DNA of 64,000 bases, from contig JAHQIY010000010.1 of the NCBI GenBank assembly GCA_019054805.1, positions 2,959,501 through 3,023,500 of the forward strand, given 5' to 3'. The position numbers and the translations under genes are program-made. Below are positions 1 to 11,292 of the stretch, in pieces. A model generated the notes under the pieces. It saw nothing but the letters and a program-made list of their open reading frames with translations, was not told where the DNA came from and ran no database searches. Source of the DNA: Brachionus manjavacas. Taxonomy: Eukaryota; Rotifera; Eurotatoria; Ploima; Brachionidae. How positions within the stretch are numbered: the stretch's first letter is position 1; each line of letters begins with the position of its first letter.

Positions 1-1640
1 AAGTTAAAATTAAAATTATATTTTTTTTGGAAATGTCAATAATACTTTGAATATTTTTATTCACTTAATTTTTTTAGATTTTTTAATTATTATTAATTTA
101 TTAATGGAAAATAAATCTAAATCCAAATGTCCAAAAAATATTTAATTTTAATTTTAACTTAAAAAAGACCAAATAAATTTAAGGTAAAAATGTATTCATG
201 AAATAAAAATCTTTCTAAATAAAATTTTCAAATTTACTTGATTAGACGTAACTTTTAAATTTTACTAGGAAATTATTTAAAATTAAAATTTTTAATTTTT
301 TCTCTTATTTGACTAATCGTTGCCAAAATATCAAATTTTACATAACAAAATTAACTTTCAATTCAAACTCAATCAATGTCTACATCAAATCCATTATTGA
401 GAATTGGCTGGAAAAATCGATAATCAGAAAATCAAAACTATCAAAATAGAAACGTAAACGTGATGAACCAAAAAAAAAATTTTCTTTTTTCCTATTTCTA
501 CAATGATTTTATTCTACTTTTCAAAAATAATAATTTTTACAAAAATATTTTTCCTACTCCAAAAAAAAAACTTTCTATGTGCTTCTTTGATAATGTCCTT
601 TTTATCTGAATTCGGTTTTTTAAATTTTCTCCCCTAATTTTCATTTCATCACTTGATATTATTTGTCTCTATTCAGCTTTGCAACATTATTAATGATTAA
701 AATTTATGCTTATTTTATTTTATAGATAAAAAAAAATAAAATAATATATAAAAATAAAAATTAAAATAAAAAGGTAACAATTATATGCCCAATAAAAGTC
801 TTCATATATTTATTATTTCGGAATAATGGTTCATTTAAAAATTATTTTTTTTCAGTGGGTCCAAAATAAAGCATAATTTTGAGGTACTGCGCTTGTCTCA
901 AAGAAAAGCAAAGAAAATTTTTCCTTTTTCCATGACACTATTTTATTTTTTTATTTGGCATTGATTCTGCTTAGCTCCCAAAAAAATGTATTTATCGCTT
1001 ACTTTTTTTGAAATTTACACAACACTTTTTATATTTATGATATAGAAACTTTTTTATTTTTCTGCTTTTTTACTGCTTATTTTACTATTAACGAAATGGC
1101 TTATATTTTTTGTAGTAGAAAAAATATTTTTTTTTAGTAGAAAAAATATTTTTTTTTAGTAGAAAAAATATTTTTGATTAATGAAAAAATAAATTTCACT
1201 ATAGAAAAAAAATTATCCTTGTTCTCACCTTTATCGATTAAGAAAACTATCACTTAAAACTAATTGACAAATAACTTATTAAAACTTTATTAATAGCTTT
1301 AATTAAATATAAAATGAGTATAAAAAAGCATTAAATTAGTAAAAAATTAGTATCAATAAAAGATAAAATCATCCCCACCGTTGCTGGACTTCTCATGCTT
1401 ACTCCTAGATAATAATTTTATTTTATATTTCTTTTTTTTTGTTTTTTGAAACATTTTATTTAAGCTTGGCAAAGGAGCGAAAGCTCGAGCCAATATTTAT
1501 TTATTTATTATTTATTTAAATAAAGACGTTTATCCAGTATCAATAAAACTTAATAAAAAAAAATGTTTCAAAATACTCAAGTAACAATTTATAAACAAGA
1601 CAAACCACACTAACACAAAAATTAAAATGATCTATTGATT
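1..1640. other. AT-rich stretch without a recognisable gene
   Basis: No frame gives a protein I recognise on either strand. The stretch holds homopolymer tracts, a short 22-bp tandem repeat near 1114, and at about 1461-1495 one arm of the dispersed GAGC-type foldback motif (AGGAGCGAAAGCTCGAGCC) that recurs elsewhere in the window. Confidence 0.6.
1114..1180. repeat. 22-bp tandem repeat, three copies
   Basis: The unit AGTAGAAAAAATATTTTTTT is repeated three times with a 22-bp period. It is a local slippage-type satellite in a gene-free stretch. Confidence 0.8.
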
Positions 1641-1649
1641 CCAACAAAT

Positions 1650-2225
1650 ACCAAAGTCAAAGTTATTTCAATGTATTTTAATGAAAACAAAAAAGCAAAA
1701 GAAATTAGTCGATGGCTTAGAAAAAACCTTAATGATGTGTTTGTATAAATAAGCGAGCTTTAAATCAATAACCTGATACACAGACAAAAAAAAGACCAAA
1801 TACAAGTTGATCCTGGTCAAAGCATTAATGCATTAAAATCATGGACTGAAAGTGTCAGTATTATCCCCGAAGGATATGATGACATTAGTTGTTTCAAAAT
1901 TGATGATCAAACCAGATAATGTCAACTTTCGAATTTTTATGACTACAAAGAGACTTATTTCTCTAACAAAAAAAGCAAATCACGTCGCGGCGGACACTAC
2001 ACACAAACTCAATTAGATCAATTCTCCAGTACTTCTCTGTGGCACAACCGACAACGCGAAAGCGTTTCATCCTTTTGGAATATTACTCTCAAAAACTGAG
2101 ACTCATGAAGATTATGAGTTCATGTTTAGTTCTATCAAAAATCTTTCTAAACAACTATTAGATTTCGACTTTGATATTCATACACTGTTGGCTGATGATG
2201 CAATAAAAATAACAAATGGGTAAAC
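1650..2225 (+). pseudogene. MULE-type transposase core fragment
   Basis: Conceptual translation across frame breaks gives KANHVAADTTHKLN followed by GTTDNAKAFHPFGILLS, then KTETHEDYEFMFSSIK and LLADDAIKITNG. This is the order seen in the MULE transposase domain: the first catalytic Asp in the A-D-x-T block, then the 'fhp.g..l...E...dy.f.f' block, then the A-D-D/G-A block with the second Asp. Stops interrupt it at several places, so it is dead. The matching C-terminal part of a MULE transposase lies on the same strand at 4364-4752, and the first EF-hand gene sits between them. Confidence 0.72.
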
Positions 2226-2890
2226 GGAAGACCTAGAAAAAACTAACATTTTTTTTTCTATTTTCTCAAGTATTTTTTCTACATTTAAAAATATACGAAA
2301 ATAAAAATTCTATAAAAAATAAATATTTTTTCTTCTACAAGAAATATAAGCCTAACGAAATTCGGTTATTATTGCACAATTATGAACCAGAGATAACGGT
2401 AAGAAAAAAATAAAAAGCTATTATACCATCTAATTTCTTAAGCAAAATTTCCATTCATTTCAGAATAAAAAAGCTATTAAATAATGGTAGAATTTCTTTT
2501 CGTCAGCAATTACATTATTTAGTTTATTCTAAGTTGCTAAATTTTGTTTTTAAATTGATATAATTGTGGAAAAAACATAAAGAAAATAATAGCAAAGTTA
2601 TTTAACTTTTATATATATTTTTTTGGATAAATTTCGCTGATGGACTTCTTCGAGTTTTTCAAATTCAGGTACGAATTCATAAAATTTATTAGACAAAAAA
2701 GTTTAATTAGCAATAAAAAAAGAGATAAAAATAATTTTTTTATAAAAAATTTATTTAACTGCATAAAATTTTGTCTAGATTGAGAAAAAAATTAAAAATT
2801 AAAAACAAGATAATTTTTCTAACATTTATTGCTAAAATTACAATGATGAAATCTAGGCTCAATTGAAAAAAAAAAAATTATACACACTTT
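2226..2890. other. AT-rich gap between MULE fragment and EF-hand gene
   Basis: No coding sequence or structured element recognised. It includes the 3' flank of the minus-strand EF-hand gene. No confident polyadenylation signal can be singled out in such AT-rich sequence. Confidence 0.5.
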
Positions 2891-3453
2891 TCAATAATTT
2901 TGATTCAAAACAACAGCAATGAATTCTTTTTTATTTATTCTGTTGTCTCTGTCTTTGTCAACAGCCTGAAGCATTTTCTGTACATCTGATTTTGTGATGT
3001 TTCCTTTGAAACGTGCCATTACTATCAGCAACTCTTCTTCGCTTATGTATCCGCTTTTATCTAAATTAAAATTTAAAAAAATAATGAAAATGTTAAATAA
3101 AATTTTAGTTAAAAAAACCTTGATCGAAAGTGTCAAAAGCTGCTTCGAGCTCAGCGGGTGTTGGCTCGCGAAAAAACTGATCTGCCATCACTTTCACAAA
3201 TTCGTTGAAATCAACGCTTCCACTTCCATCTTTGTCCATTAATCCCATAAGCTCATTTACTTGTCTATCTCCCACTTTGATTCCAAGCGATTCGCACACT
3301 TTTTTCAATTCCTTGACACAAATCGAGCCTGAATCATCACCATCAAATAAACTGAAGCAATTTTTAAGTTCTTTGAGTTGGGTTTGATTTAGCCTCTGAA
3401 AATCAAACTTAAAATTGTGTCATTAGACCAGTTGTTACACTTACTTGACTCAT
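2891..3453 (-). CDS. Four-EF-hand Ca2+-binding protein (troponin C/calmodulin-like), copy 1
   Basis: Three exons: 3445-3453 (Met-Ser-Gln only), 3119-3395 and 2891-3060, with introns of 49 and 58 bp (donors GTAAGT and GTTTTT, both acceptors AG). They join in frame to a protein of about 151 aa. Four EF-hand loops are visible in order: DGDDSGSICVKE, DKDGSGSVDFNE, DQDKSGYISEEE and DKDRDNRINKKE. Each has the position-1 Asp and position-12 Glu; the fourth has Asn where Gly is usual at position 6. The third loop is split by the second intron, so the gene reads properly only when spliced. Length and the FREPTPAELEAAFD linker suit the troponin C/calmodulin superfamily, acting as a cytosolic Ca2+ sensor, possibly on muscle thin filaments. 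A paralogue with the same exon plan lies at 9926-10477. Confidence 0.9.
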
Positions 3454-4363
3454 TTTAACCAAAAATAGCGTTTTTAATTTGGAATTTTTATTTCAACTCG
3501 CAAAATATTTGTTTTCTAGAGGTAATAGAAAATTTCTAAAAAAAAATTTGATTTTGTCATAAATTATAATTGAGTTTTTGAATGAAAATTTTTAATAATT
3601 AAAGTTATTGTTTAATCCTCGATCAATAGACTTGATTACCATGGTAACAAAATTTGGAAGATTTTGTCACATGTCTCTCTGTGTTCTTATTTGATTACAA
3701 ATAAAAAATAAAATTTTTCATTAAATATCAAATAATAAATAGTTTGCATTGAAGTTTAATCTATGCAATATGTGTAATCTTGATTTTTTTCTAAAAAATA
3801 ATTTAAAATCATAATTTTTAAATTAAATAACTATTAAAGGGATTTTTTTTTAAAACACCTTAAAATTCTGTTTACCATATAAACAAACACAATACATTGC
3901 ACTTTAAGGCCTACTTTAAATATCAGAATCAATTATTTTTATTTTTTAACATTCCTTCTTTTTTGCTAATAAAAGTTTTGTATTCAGTTTTCTATTTAAA
4001 AATTTAATAAAGAAAAAAAATTTAAATATGGCTTATATTTTCCAAAGGAGCAATTTTATATCATTTTATATCTAATATTTTATTTTAGAGAAGCAAGTCG
4101 AATATTATCAAATTAATTCAATTATAGCAGCTTTATTTATTGCAAACAGGAGCACAATTAATTTTTGAGAATCAAAAATAAATTGATAAGTTTTTACTCA
4201 TTAATTTTGTAATTAACTTATTTTCGATAAAAAAAAACTAATTATAATGTTGACAAATTTTACTAAATCTATAAATTCTGGAGATAACTGGCTTATCCAA
4301 ATCAAAATTGAAAATGTCTGAATTTATTGAATCTGAAGAGTCATCATCAACATCTATTATCTA
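3454..4363. other. AT-rich upstream region of EF-hand gene 1
   Basis: Probably contains the promoter of the minus-strand EF-hand gene, but no core element can be told apart from the AT-rich background. No other gene seen. Confidence 0.5.
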
Positions 4364-4752
4364 TTGTCATTAAAATGGACTCAACTTAACAACCCAAATA
4401 TTCAAGCGTTTTTTGAGTATTTCGAGGAGCAATGGATGTCGGAATACACGATCGGATGGTTCGAAGCGTATGCTGAGGGTTATCCTAGTACAAACAACGG
4501 GATAGAATCGATGAATAACACTATCAAAAAAAATGCAACTTTACGAGAGCGTTTACCGCTTAGAGACTTTGTTAGAGTGATGGATCAATTGATCGAAACG
4601 TGGTCGAAAGATAGAAATCCAAGTTTTCAAACAACGACAAAGTTTAAATCAATGCCAGAGATATTTAGTAGTTACTCAATCGACTTCTAATACTAATGCA
4701 TCGCAAAAAAGAGGACGAGGTCGTCCAAAAAAAACAGTTTCGGTTCAATAAG
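4364..4752 (+). pseudogene. MULE-type transposase C-terminus with AT-hook tail
   Basis: The open frame to 4690 carries the MULE C-terminal signature: a Trp-rich stretch ending GWFEAYAEGYPSTNNGIES, then IKKNATLRERLPLRDF. The Glu of NGIES is the expected third catalytic acid. In a second frame the tail continues as SQKRGRGRPKKTVSVQ, an AT-hook (GRGRP core) typical of DNA-binding transposases, so a frameshift lies near 4665-4690. The upstream part, with the first two catalytic acids, is missing from this segment. The fragment at 1650-2225 may supply it, with the EF-hand gene in between. Confidence 0.75.
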
Positions 4753-4984
4753 AAAGTGAGAAATCAAAAAATAAAACAAATAATCTAAATTAGTTAATTG
4801 AATAATTGGAATTTGCCTTTTTATATTATATTTGTTTCTTTTTATTTTTTTCTATTAATAAAAATATTTTTGCTCCTAATTGCTTCTTTTTTTTGCTAAA
4901 AAATAATAAAAAATCTGCTCCTCGAAAATATAAAAATTGCTTCTACAATAATTATTTTCCTTTAAATATTTTCAATTTAAAGAG

Positions 4985-5060
4985 ATTATTTTTAAGTATT
5001 ATCAGACATGCTTTTAAGTCACAAGTCTTAAGTCAAAGTAATGACTTGGGTTAAATTTTT
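4985..5060. repeat. Solo end of the AAGTC-rich foldback element
   Basis: The sequence CTTTTAAGTCACAAGTCTTAA followed by GTCAAAGTAATGACTT matches the terminal repeat of the complete foldback element at 6055-6420. Only one end is present, so this is a truncated copy. Confidence 0.65.
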
Positions 5061-5114
5061 TTTCTTTCAAATACCATATGCGCCAAAATAATGGAAATAT
5101 TTAAGGTAATTGGT

Positions 5115-5960
5115 TTTTACCAGAAGATTTGTTTTTTGTTGATCGAGGTTTCCGAGATTCTCTTGAATTTTTAAAAGCTACAATTAAACCGAAAATGAAA
5201 TAAAAGTGAAACCTCAACATAGTACTTAAGAATTAAATAGTTCAAGGCTTATAACTAAAATTGGATGGGTTATAGAAGCAGCAAATGGAAGGTTAAAAAG
5301 GTGGAAATATTAAAGCAACATTGAACCAAATCGTGATATTAAAACTTTAGAAAAAGATTACAAATTTGTTTGTGCATTAATTAACAAGTATAGGCCTCAA
5401 CTTGCTTCTATAACTGATTCTGAAAAATTGATCTATATAAACAAATGGTTGAGAAGGTTAATGAGGAAAACACACTAATACGCGAAGTATCCAAAAATAA
5501 AATTGTAAATATAAATGAGCTTGGATTTCCAAAGCTGACTGAAGATTATATTAAGTCTTTAAGCTTTGGGATATATCAAATGAAACAGTGTATACCGTAG
5601 TCAATAACATATCTTAGCCCAAAAGCGGATTATGTATGTGAATTGCTTCATAAGTTTCAAGCAATAATTTGTGTAAAATTTAAATCCAGGTTTTCGTCAT
5701 ATACTGCTCACAATACGTGAATTAGATTATCTTCTATTTCATCAGTGGATCCTATTTTAGAGTGGTATTGTGATTGTAAAGGTGGTGCAAGGTTTTTTGG
5801 TGCTTGTACACATGTAAAAAATGTGGTTTCTTGGATTTGGAATTTATAAAATATAAAAATTTTTGCCAAAGAGCGAAAGTTTTGAAAACTTTTGTTTAGA
5901 TTGTGATCGTGATGATTTAGAGGATAATTATTCTTCTTAAATATAAAATGAAAATCAAAG
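5115..5960 (+). pseudogene. DDE-type transposase with C-terminal SWIM zinc finger, decayed
   Basis: Broken frames translate to LPEDLFFVDRGFRDSLEFLK (an Asp block of the DDE_4-like transposase type), then WVIEAANGRLKRWKY and DIKTLEKDYKFVCALINKYRP, as expected around the last acidic residue. Near 5765-5850 comes WYCDCKGGARFFGACTHVKN, a SWIM zinc finger with CxC...CxH ligands. This domain order is known from animal transposon-derived proteins. Multiple stops and frameshifts (the first near 5200) make it a pseudogene. The SWIM finger directs DNA or protein contact in the families where it is known. Confidence 0.7.
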
Positions 5961-6054
5961 AATATCTGATGGAGTATAAAATAAATTATTTAAAAATAAA
6001 ATTTTTAAGTTGAAGATCTCTTATTTTTGAGTTAGAAAAACGAATATTATAGCT

Positions 6055-6420
6055 CAAGAATATTAAAATCAGACTTGTTTTTGAGTCACAGTTTTAAGTC
6101 TGAGTAACAAAAATTTAAGTCAAAGTTATGACTTAAAATTTTTTTTTTTTTTTAAGTCAAAGTCATGATTACAATTTTTTTTAATTAAGTCAAAGCCAAT
6201 GTCCTAAATTTTTTTCATTTTTTTAGTGAAGTTTAGTCGAGTCAACTAATTTTCTGATTTTAAAACTAAACTTTTTTTGGATTAAAATAAAAAATCATAT
6301 TTATTTTTTAGTTTAAAAATCAGATAATTAGTTCACTTGACTAAACTTCACTAAAAAAAAAATTTTAAGTCATTGACTTGACTTGACTTAAGACTTGTGA
6401 CTTAAAAACAACTCTGATTA
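6055..6420. mobile_element. Foldback MITE with AAGTC-rich inverted arms
   Basis: The two halves are inverted copies: TTTTTTAGTGAAGTTTAGTC near 6225-6240 pairs with GACTAAACTTCACTAAAAAA near 6335-6356. The outer arms carry repeated AAGTC/GACTT words (TTGTTTTTAAGTCACAAGTC at the right end in reverse complement). It has no coding capacity. Other partial ends of the family lie at 4985-5060 and near 29795-29835. Confidence 0.75.
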
Positions 6421-7549
6421 AAATAAATGGTTTCTTGATTCAAATGCAAAAATCTAAGGAAAGGAATTAGGCAGCATTTGCATTTTTACTATGTCTTAGA
6501 CACTCAAATAGGTTGCGGAGAACTTTTTTTTCAGGTCGACGGTCCAATAACATGAGGCTACTGGGGGTCTTAAACAGGTACATAATCTATTTTTTGTTTT
6601 TTCAGGACAGTAAGATAAATTATTAGTGAAAAACCTAACTAGTAATTTTTTTGAATTCCTCTTTTATTTCTGAACATGCTTAAAAAAATTATTTAAGTAA
6701 TAAGCCTAGTTTGACTTTATTAACTTTTGAAAGAATAGTCCGATTTCAAAATTTTTGGCATATTTGGTTTCAGCTCGTCGAGATCTTTAAAAAGAAATCA
6801 TGAAATTAAAAAATTGGATTTTATCTAAACTTCCCCGTATCCTTCTAATATTAAATATTTGTTTTCATACAAGAACACTGTTTTTTCAAAGTTTTCTTAT
6901 GAAAGCGTTTATCCCAGAGCCAATTACCACCATGAGAAAACAATCTTTCACTCGGAACGCTCGTTACCGGAGCAGCCAGAACAACACTTGCCAAAATTTG
7001 AAATATCGGATACCTATAAATATTTTTGTCACAAAAAACATCTTCATTCTTATCATTTTTTATTATTCTTATTATTTTTTTTATGTCAAAAATGTCTTCA
7101 TCTATTTCCTCAGTTTCTAAATCTGAATCAAAATTAAATTCTTTAAAATTGAATTAAAAAACAAAGATTTAATTTTTATCTGTAGTTTTTTTTGCCTTGA
7201 TTTCTTTTTGTAATTTCGCGATTAATTTTTTGATTATTTGTGTTTTCCATTTAAAGTTATCAAAACATTGACAAGTTAGGCAAGAATAGCTAAAGTTGAG
7301 GCAAGAGGTCCAGATATCTGAACTGAGTCTTAAAATATCAACTAAAAAAATTTAATTAAAATTTCTTGTTTTTTTTTTCAGTAAATTTTTATTCAAAATT
7401 AAATTTATTTTTTTTTCTTGACTGTAGCCTAAAGTTCTAAAAAGAATAAAAAATATCTTAGAATGAATGAGAATTTTCAACAATCGAAAAAATTAAAAAA
7501 AAATTAAAAGACCAAAGTTAACTATCTGATTTTTTTTTGTTCTATATTA
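6421..7549. other. Unassigned stretch
   Basis: Includes a less AT-rich patch at 6510-6580 with no recognisable product. The open frames around 6800-7140 look like chance AT-rich frames with no family resemblance. Confidence 0.45.
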
Positions 7550-8046
7550 TCTGGGCACTGGTACGTTTCATTGCAATTTTTTTCATAGAAGATTTTTCAT
7601 TACATTTTTTTCATCGCAATTATTTTAATTATTTTGCTCATAGCAAGCTTCATCGCAAGTTTTTCATAGCATTATTTTTTCAAAAAAATATATAGTACAT
7701 TTATTGATATATATAAATATAAAAATTGACAAATATGTTTTGAAATTATTTTTAAAAAAAAACTATTAATTGAAAAAACTAAACAATTATTAAGATAAAA
7801 TTATCTAACCAATTCATGAATTTGCCTCTTTGATATTTATTTTGATTTTTTTTGATTTTTTCGTCCTTTTCCGACTCTTTTTTCTTCCGCATGCTTTTTC
7901 AAGTTGTTATATGCAAATTAGAATTTCAAAAAGTTACTATGAAAAATTTAGTTTTTGAAAAGCTGACTTTAAAAAGCTAACTATGAAAAGCTAGCTATTA
8001 AAAAAATTGCTATGAAAAAATTACGATGAAACGATTGACTCCTATT
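7550..8046. mobile_element. MITE with repetitive terminal inverted repeats (CATAGCAA words)
   Basis: The left end CGTTTCATTGCAATTTTTTT matches the reverse complement of the right end, CGTTTCATCGTAATTTTTTC. Both arms are built of repeated TTTTTCATAGCAA or TTTCATCGCAA words, so the whole unit could fold back. About 490 bp, no coding sequence. Confidence 0.72.
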
Positions 8047-8284
8047 ATCTGATGAATATTTTTCCTTGTTTTTTAGCAATTTTTATCCCGTGATTTACCT
8101 CTAAATGATAGTCGAGTTTTATTTTTGCCATAGTCTTTTGATAATATTTGATAATGTTATAATTTTTACATTCTAAATGTACGACATTAACTTTTTGTGT
8201 TATGCCATCTTCCTCGAAAAAAATTCTTCCATTCTCTTGAAAATTCGGATCCCTAGAAAATGTTTGTTCAACATGAAAACTCAT
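8045..8284 (-). CDS. Unrecognised 79-codon open frame (possible exon or fragment)
   Basis: An open frame with balanced composition (VNVVHLECKNYNIIKYYQKT and so on) starts at 8284 and ends exactly at the edge of the neighbouring MITE. I recognise no domain. Its end at the MITE border suggests a coding sequence truncated by the insertion, but it could be chance. No splice partner was identified. Confidence 0.25.
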   Translation of the reverse strand: MSFHVEQTFSRDPNFQENGRIFFEEDGITQKVNVVHLECKNYNIIKYYQKTMAKIKLDYHLEVNHGIKIAKKQGKIFIR

Positions 8285-8429
8285 AGTGGTGCTTGCTTTT
8301 TCAATTTGTCTTTTTTGATTTCCTTTTGACTCTCAATTTTTTTTTCATATATTTTAATTTTAAATCAATATTTTTTCTATATTTTATTTGGTGAAGTCAA
8401 TAAAAGCAACACTTTTCAACATATATTTT

Positions 8430-8720
8430 CAACTTCCACTTGAGGAGCCATTTTTCTAGTTCGCTTAAGTATTTGTTCATCAAATTTCTAGATTTCCTTA
8501 TTTCTTAAAAATGTAGAATGTGATCAAGTCATCAGCAAAAAGAAGAGAGTATTCACAATTTGTTTTATCTCTTTTAGGAATATCATTGAAAAAAATAATA
8601 AAAAGAAAAGTTCTAATTAGCGAGCCTTGAGGAACACCTGCAGGAAAATGGTATTCTTCACTTATGTGACCTTTACTTTAAATGATCTTGAGTTTAAAAA
8701 TGAATATATTTCTTTTAGGG
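8430..8720 (-). pseudogene. Non-LTR reverse transcriptase fragment
   Basis: Minus-strand translation, with frameshifts, contains GVPQGS, FINDIPK-like and [15 protein letters not shown] blocks: motifs 4-5 of a LINE RT, including the F-A-D-D catalytic motif. It is the same family as fragments at 12815-13090 and 34840-35090, all truncated around the same part of the RT domain. Confidence 0.75.
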
Positions 8721-9019
8721 ATGTATGTTTTTGATCTACATAAATAATTAATTGAATAATATAAAATAATAAAAAATTATCAAAAATAATTTTTTGGAAA
8801 ATAAAAAAAAATAATTGATTTCTATAATTAACAAACGATATACATAGCTAATTAAAATAAGATTTACTCATTTTTGGTTATTTAAATTAATCTTTTAGTC
8901 ATCAATTTTAATTAAATTATTTCTAAAATTAATTTTTTGATTGATTAAACCTATTAACCAAAAAAATATTTTTAAAAAATTTTTTGCTTTGGAGAATTTA
9001 ATTAATATTGATTCAAACA

Positions 9020-9270
9020 AAAAAAATAACTATGGAATCGTCAGACGAATTCGAGCAATTGAGCACATATTTTTCAGCCACAATGTCAAGCGGAAATATG
9101 TTTACTTTACAACAGTCACAACGTTAAGTTATCGCTATTTAATAATGGTAATCAGCACACACATGAACAACATATAATCGGTATATCAGCTAGATTGAAT
9201 TTGGTAAAAATACTGATAGAAGCTAAAAATGTCCCTAAAGGCGAGAAGCGATTAATTATGAAGATATTAA
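9020..9270 (+). pseudogene. Possible FLYWCH-type MULE N-terminal fragment
   Basis: A broken frame gives SLFNNGNQHTHEQHIIGI and then LNLVKILIEAKNVPKGEKRL. The His-x-His after a polar loop resembles the end of FLYWCH zinc fingers that precede MULE transposase domains. The Cys ligands are not convincingly visible, so this is tentative. Confidence 0.3.
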
Positions 9271-9925
9271 TTTTGTAATTTTTTTCTATATTAATTTCAA
9301 TATTCAAAAAATTTTATTTTTTTAACAAATCATTTAATTTATTTAATAGTATACAATACAATTTTTTAAGATATAAAAACATTATTTTCGGTTATCATAA
9401 ATATTTTTATGTCAATCAAAAAAATATTATTCGAAAAAATTTTTATGTAGATCAAAAAAAATTATCCCTTCCTTTTATATAATCAAATGTTGAATATCTT
9501 AACTTTTTTTAGTTAAATTTTTTTTTTTAATCAAAAGGAGCTATAGCTGGCCACAATTTAACAAAAAAATAAAACTGCAAAAAATTATTGAAGTCTAAAA
9601 CACTTGAATCTCCGATATTTCAATTACACTTTTTTAGAAAGATACTTGATTAAAAAATTCAGAAATAAATTTAATTATTATTTAATTATTTATTGCCATT
9701 GTAATAACGATGACATAAATTGATTTAATTGAAATGTCATGATAAATTATTTAATTTTATAAAATTTCAAGACTTTAATCTTAGTAAAAGCATTGTGACA
9801 AACATCATTTTTGAATTTTTATTAAAATTTCAAAATACCAACTTAAAAAATAAAAAAATTATTTAAATAGAAAATATTTACCACACACATATTTAATTTA
9901 GCTAGCATTAAAAAAAATATTTTGT
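9271..9925. other. AT-rich spacer
   Basis: Nothing recognisable on either strand beyond poly-A/T runs and a GAGC-like motif near 9535. Confidence 0.5.
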
Positions 9926-10477
9926 CTAAATTTTTTTTTTTATCACATCAATAAACTCCTGTTTATTTATTTTGTTATCTCTGTCTTTATCAACAGACTG
10001 AATCATCTTTTGTACATCAGCTTTAGCAATGTTTCCTTTAAAGCGGCTCATGGCTATTAAAAGCTCTTCCTCGCTTATGTAGCCACTTTTATCTAGAAAA
10101 TTTAAATTAAAAAATAAAAAAATACATCAAAAAACCGAAACCTTTATCAAAATAATCAAAAGCTGCTTCGAGCTCACCTTGAGTTGGCTCGCGAAAAAAC
10201 TGTTCTGCCATTACACTCACAAATTCTTTAAAATCAACACTGCCGCTTCCATCAGTGTCCATTAAACTCATGAGCTCATTTGCCTCTCTATCCGAGACCT
10301 TGATTCTGAGTGAATCGCATAATTTTTTCAATTCTCTCACAGATATTGAGCCTGATTTGTCCACATCGAACAAATTGAAGCACTCTTTTAATTCTTTTAA
10401 TTGATTTTGGCTTAACTTCTTTAAAAAAAAAATTATTTTTTCTTTTAAAGCCTTTTTTTAACAATTACTTGGCTCAT
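9926..10477 (-). CDS. Four-EF-hand Ca2+-binding protein (troponin C/calmodulin-like), copy 2
   Basis: Exons 10469-10477 (Met-Ser-Gln), 10142-10418 and 9926-10092, with introns of 50 and 49 bp, give about 150 aa. The EF-hand loops are DVDKSGSISVRE, DTDGSGSVDFKE, DKDKSGYISEEE and DKDRDNKINKQE, all with Asp-1 and Glu-12. Exon 2 is exactly 277 bp, as in copy 1, and both introns sit at the same codon positions and phases, so the two genes arose by duplication. The C-terminus ends in a lysine run (IKKKI) where copy 1 ends NQNY. The upstream exon encodes only three residues, an arrangement easily missed by gene finders. Cytosolic Ca2+ sensor, probably troponin-C-like. Confidence 0.9.
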
Positions 10478-10799
10478 TTTACCAAATGAATTTTCTACTT
10501 ACAGCTTTAACAAGTCTTTAAATACTTTTTTGATTTGAATAAAAACTTTCAAATTAAAATCAATTTCTAATTTGGCTTTGAATGAAAATTTGTAATTGTG
10601 TTTAACAAGAACAAACATTTAAAAAGCTTACGATCAGGCACTTTGCCGATCAATAAACCTTGTTGCCATGACAAGTCAATTAAAAAAAAGACGATTATTT
10701 ATGCTAGAGAATCTTCATTTTGAGGAGAAAAAAAAAAAAAAATTTAATTAAATTTATTTATAATTTAAAAATTTACAAAAATATCTGAAAAAAAACTAA

Positions 10800-11292
10800 C
10801 TAATTTGATGCAGTCAAAGATTGGAGACTTTGATTGATTAGGTCGCTAGAAATACTTGAATTTTCGTCAAAATCCTCGATAATGATCAAGCCAGTGTCGG
10901 TTTTGGGCCTGGCTTTTTCTCTAAAATCAATCTTAAAACTTGGAATTTTTACATTTCCGCCAAGAGGTATATGATTGGCTTTTTCCAATGAGCCTATTTT
11001 GCTTCTGGCTTGCCAATTTAGTTTGTAGTTTGTAATTTTTACATTGCCACCAGGAGGCACATAGTTCGCTTTTTCCAAAGAGCCTATCTTTGGTTTAGCT
11101 TCCCAATTACAAGGCTTGGATTCGATCTTGGATGTAAAAAAATTAGAATTTTTTTGGCATTTAATTTAAAGGTAATGTGGCCTTTAAACTGCTAAAACTT
11201 ACGGACACTTGGCCACCACCAGGCTCATAATTATACTTTTCAAATGAGCCTATTTTTGATTTTGCCTCCCAATTTATTGGCTTTGCCTCAAT
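10800..11292 (-). CDS. Tau/MAP2-family microtubule-binding protein, 3' exons (repeats 2-4 and tail)
   Basis: Two exons, 11203-11292 (90 bp) and 10800-11126 (327 bp), separated by a 76-bp intron with GTAAGT donor; both junctions are phase 0. They encode three tau-type repeats: KSKIGSFEKYNYEPGGGQV, KPKIGSLEKANYVPPGGNVK and RSKIGSLEKANHIPLGGNVK. A tail follows with an acidic and Ser-rich stretch (IIIEDFDENSS) ending SLTASN, as at the C-terminus of the tau/MAP2/MAP4 family. These repeats bind and stabilise microtubules. The 5' exon carrying repeat 1 lies at 21811-22320. An AG acceptor at 11293 and a GTAAGT donor at 21810, both phase 0, would splice them into a protein of about 308 aa across a 10.5-kb intron. 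That join is inferred. Confidence 0.88.

Noticed and set aside
6800..7137. Two overlapping open frames of about 100 codons
   Set aside because: Phe/Leu/Ile/Tyr/Lys-dominated composition, overlapping each other, no domain; typical chance frames in AT-rich DNA.
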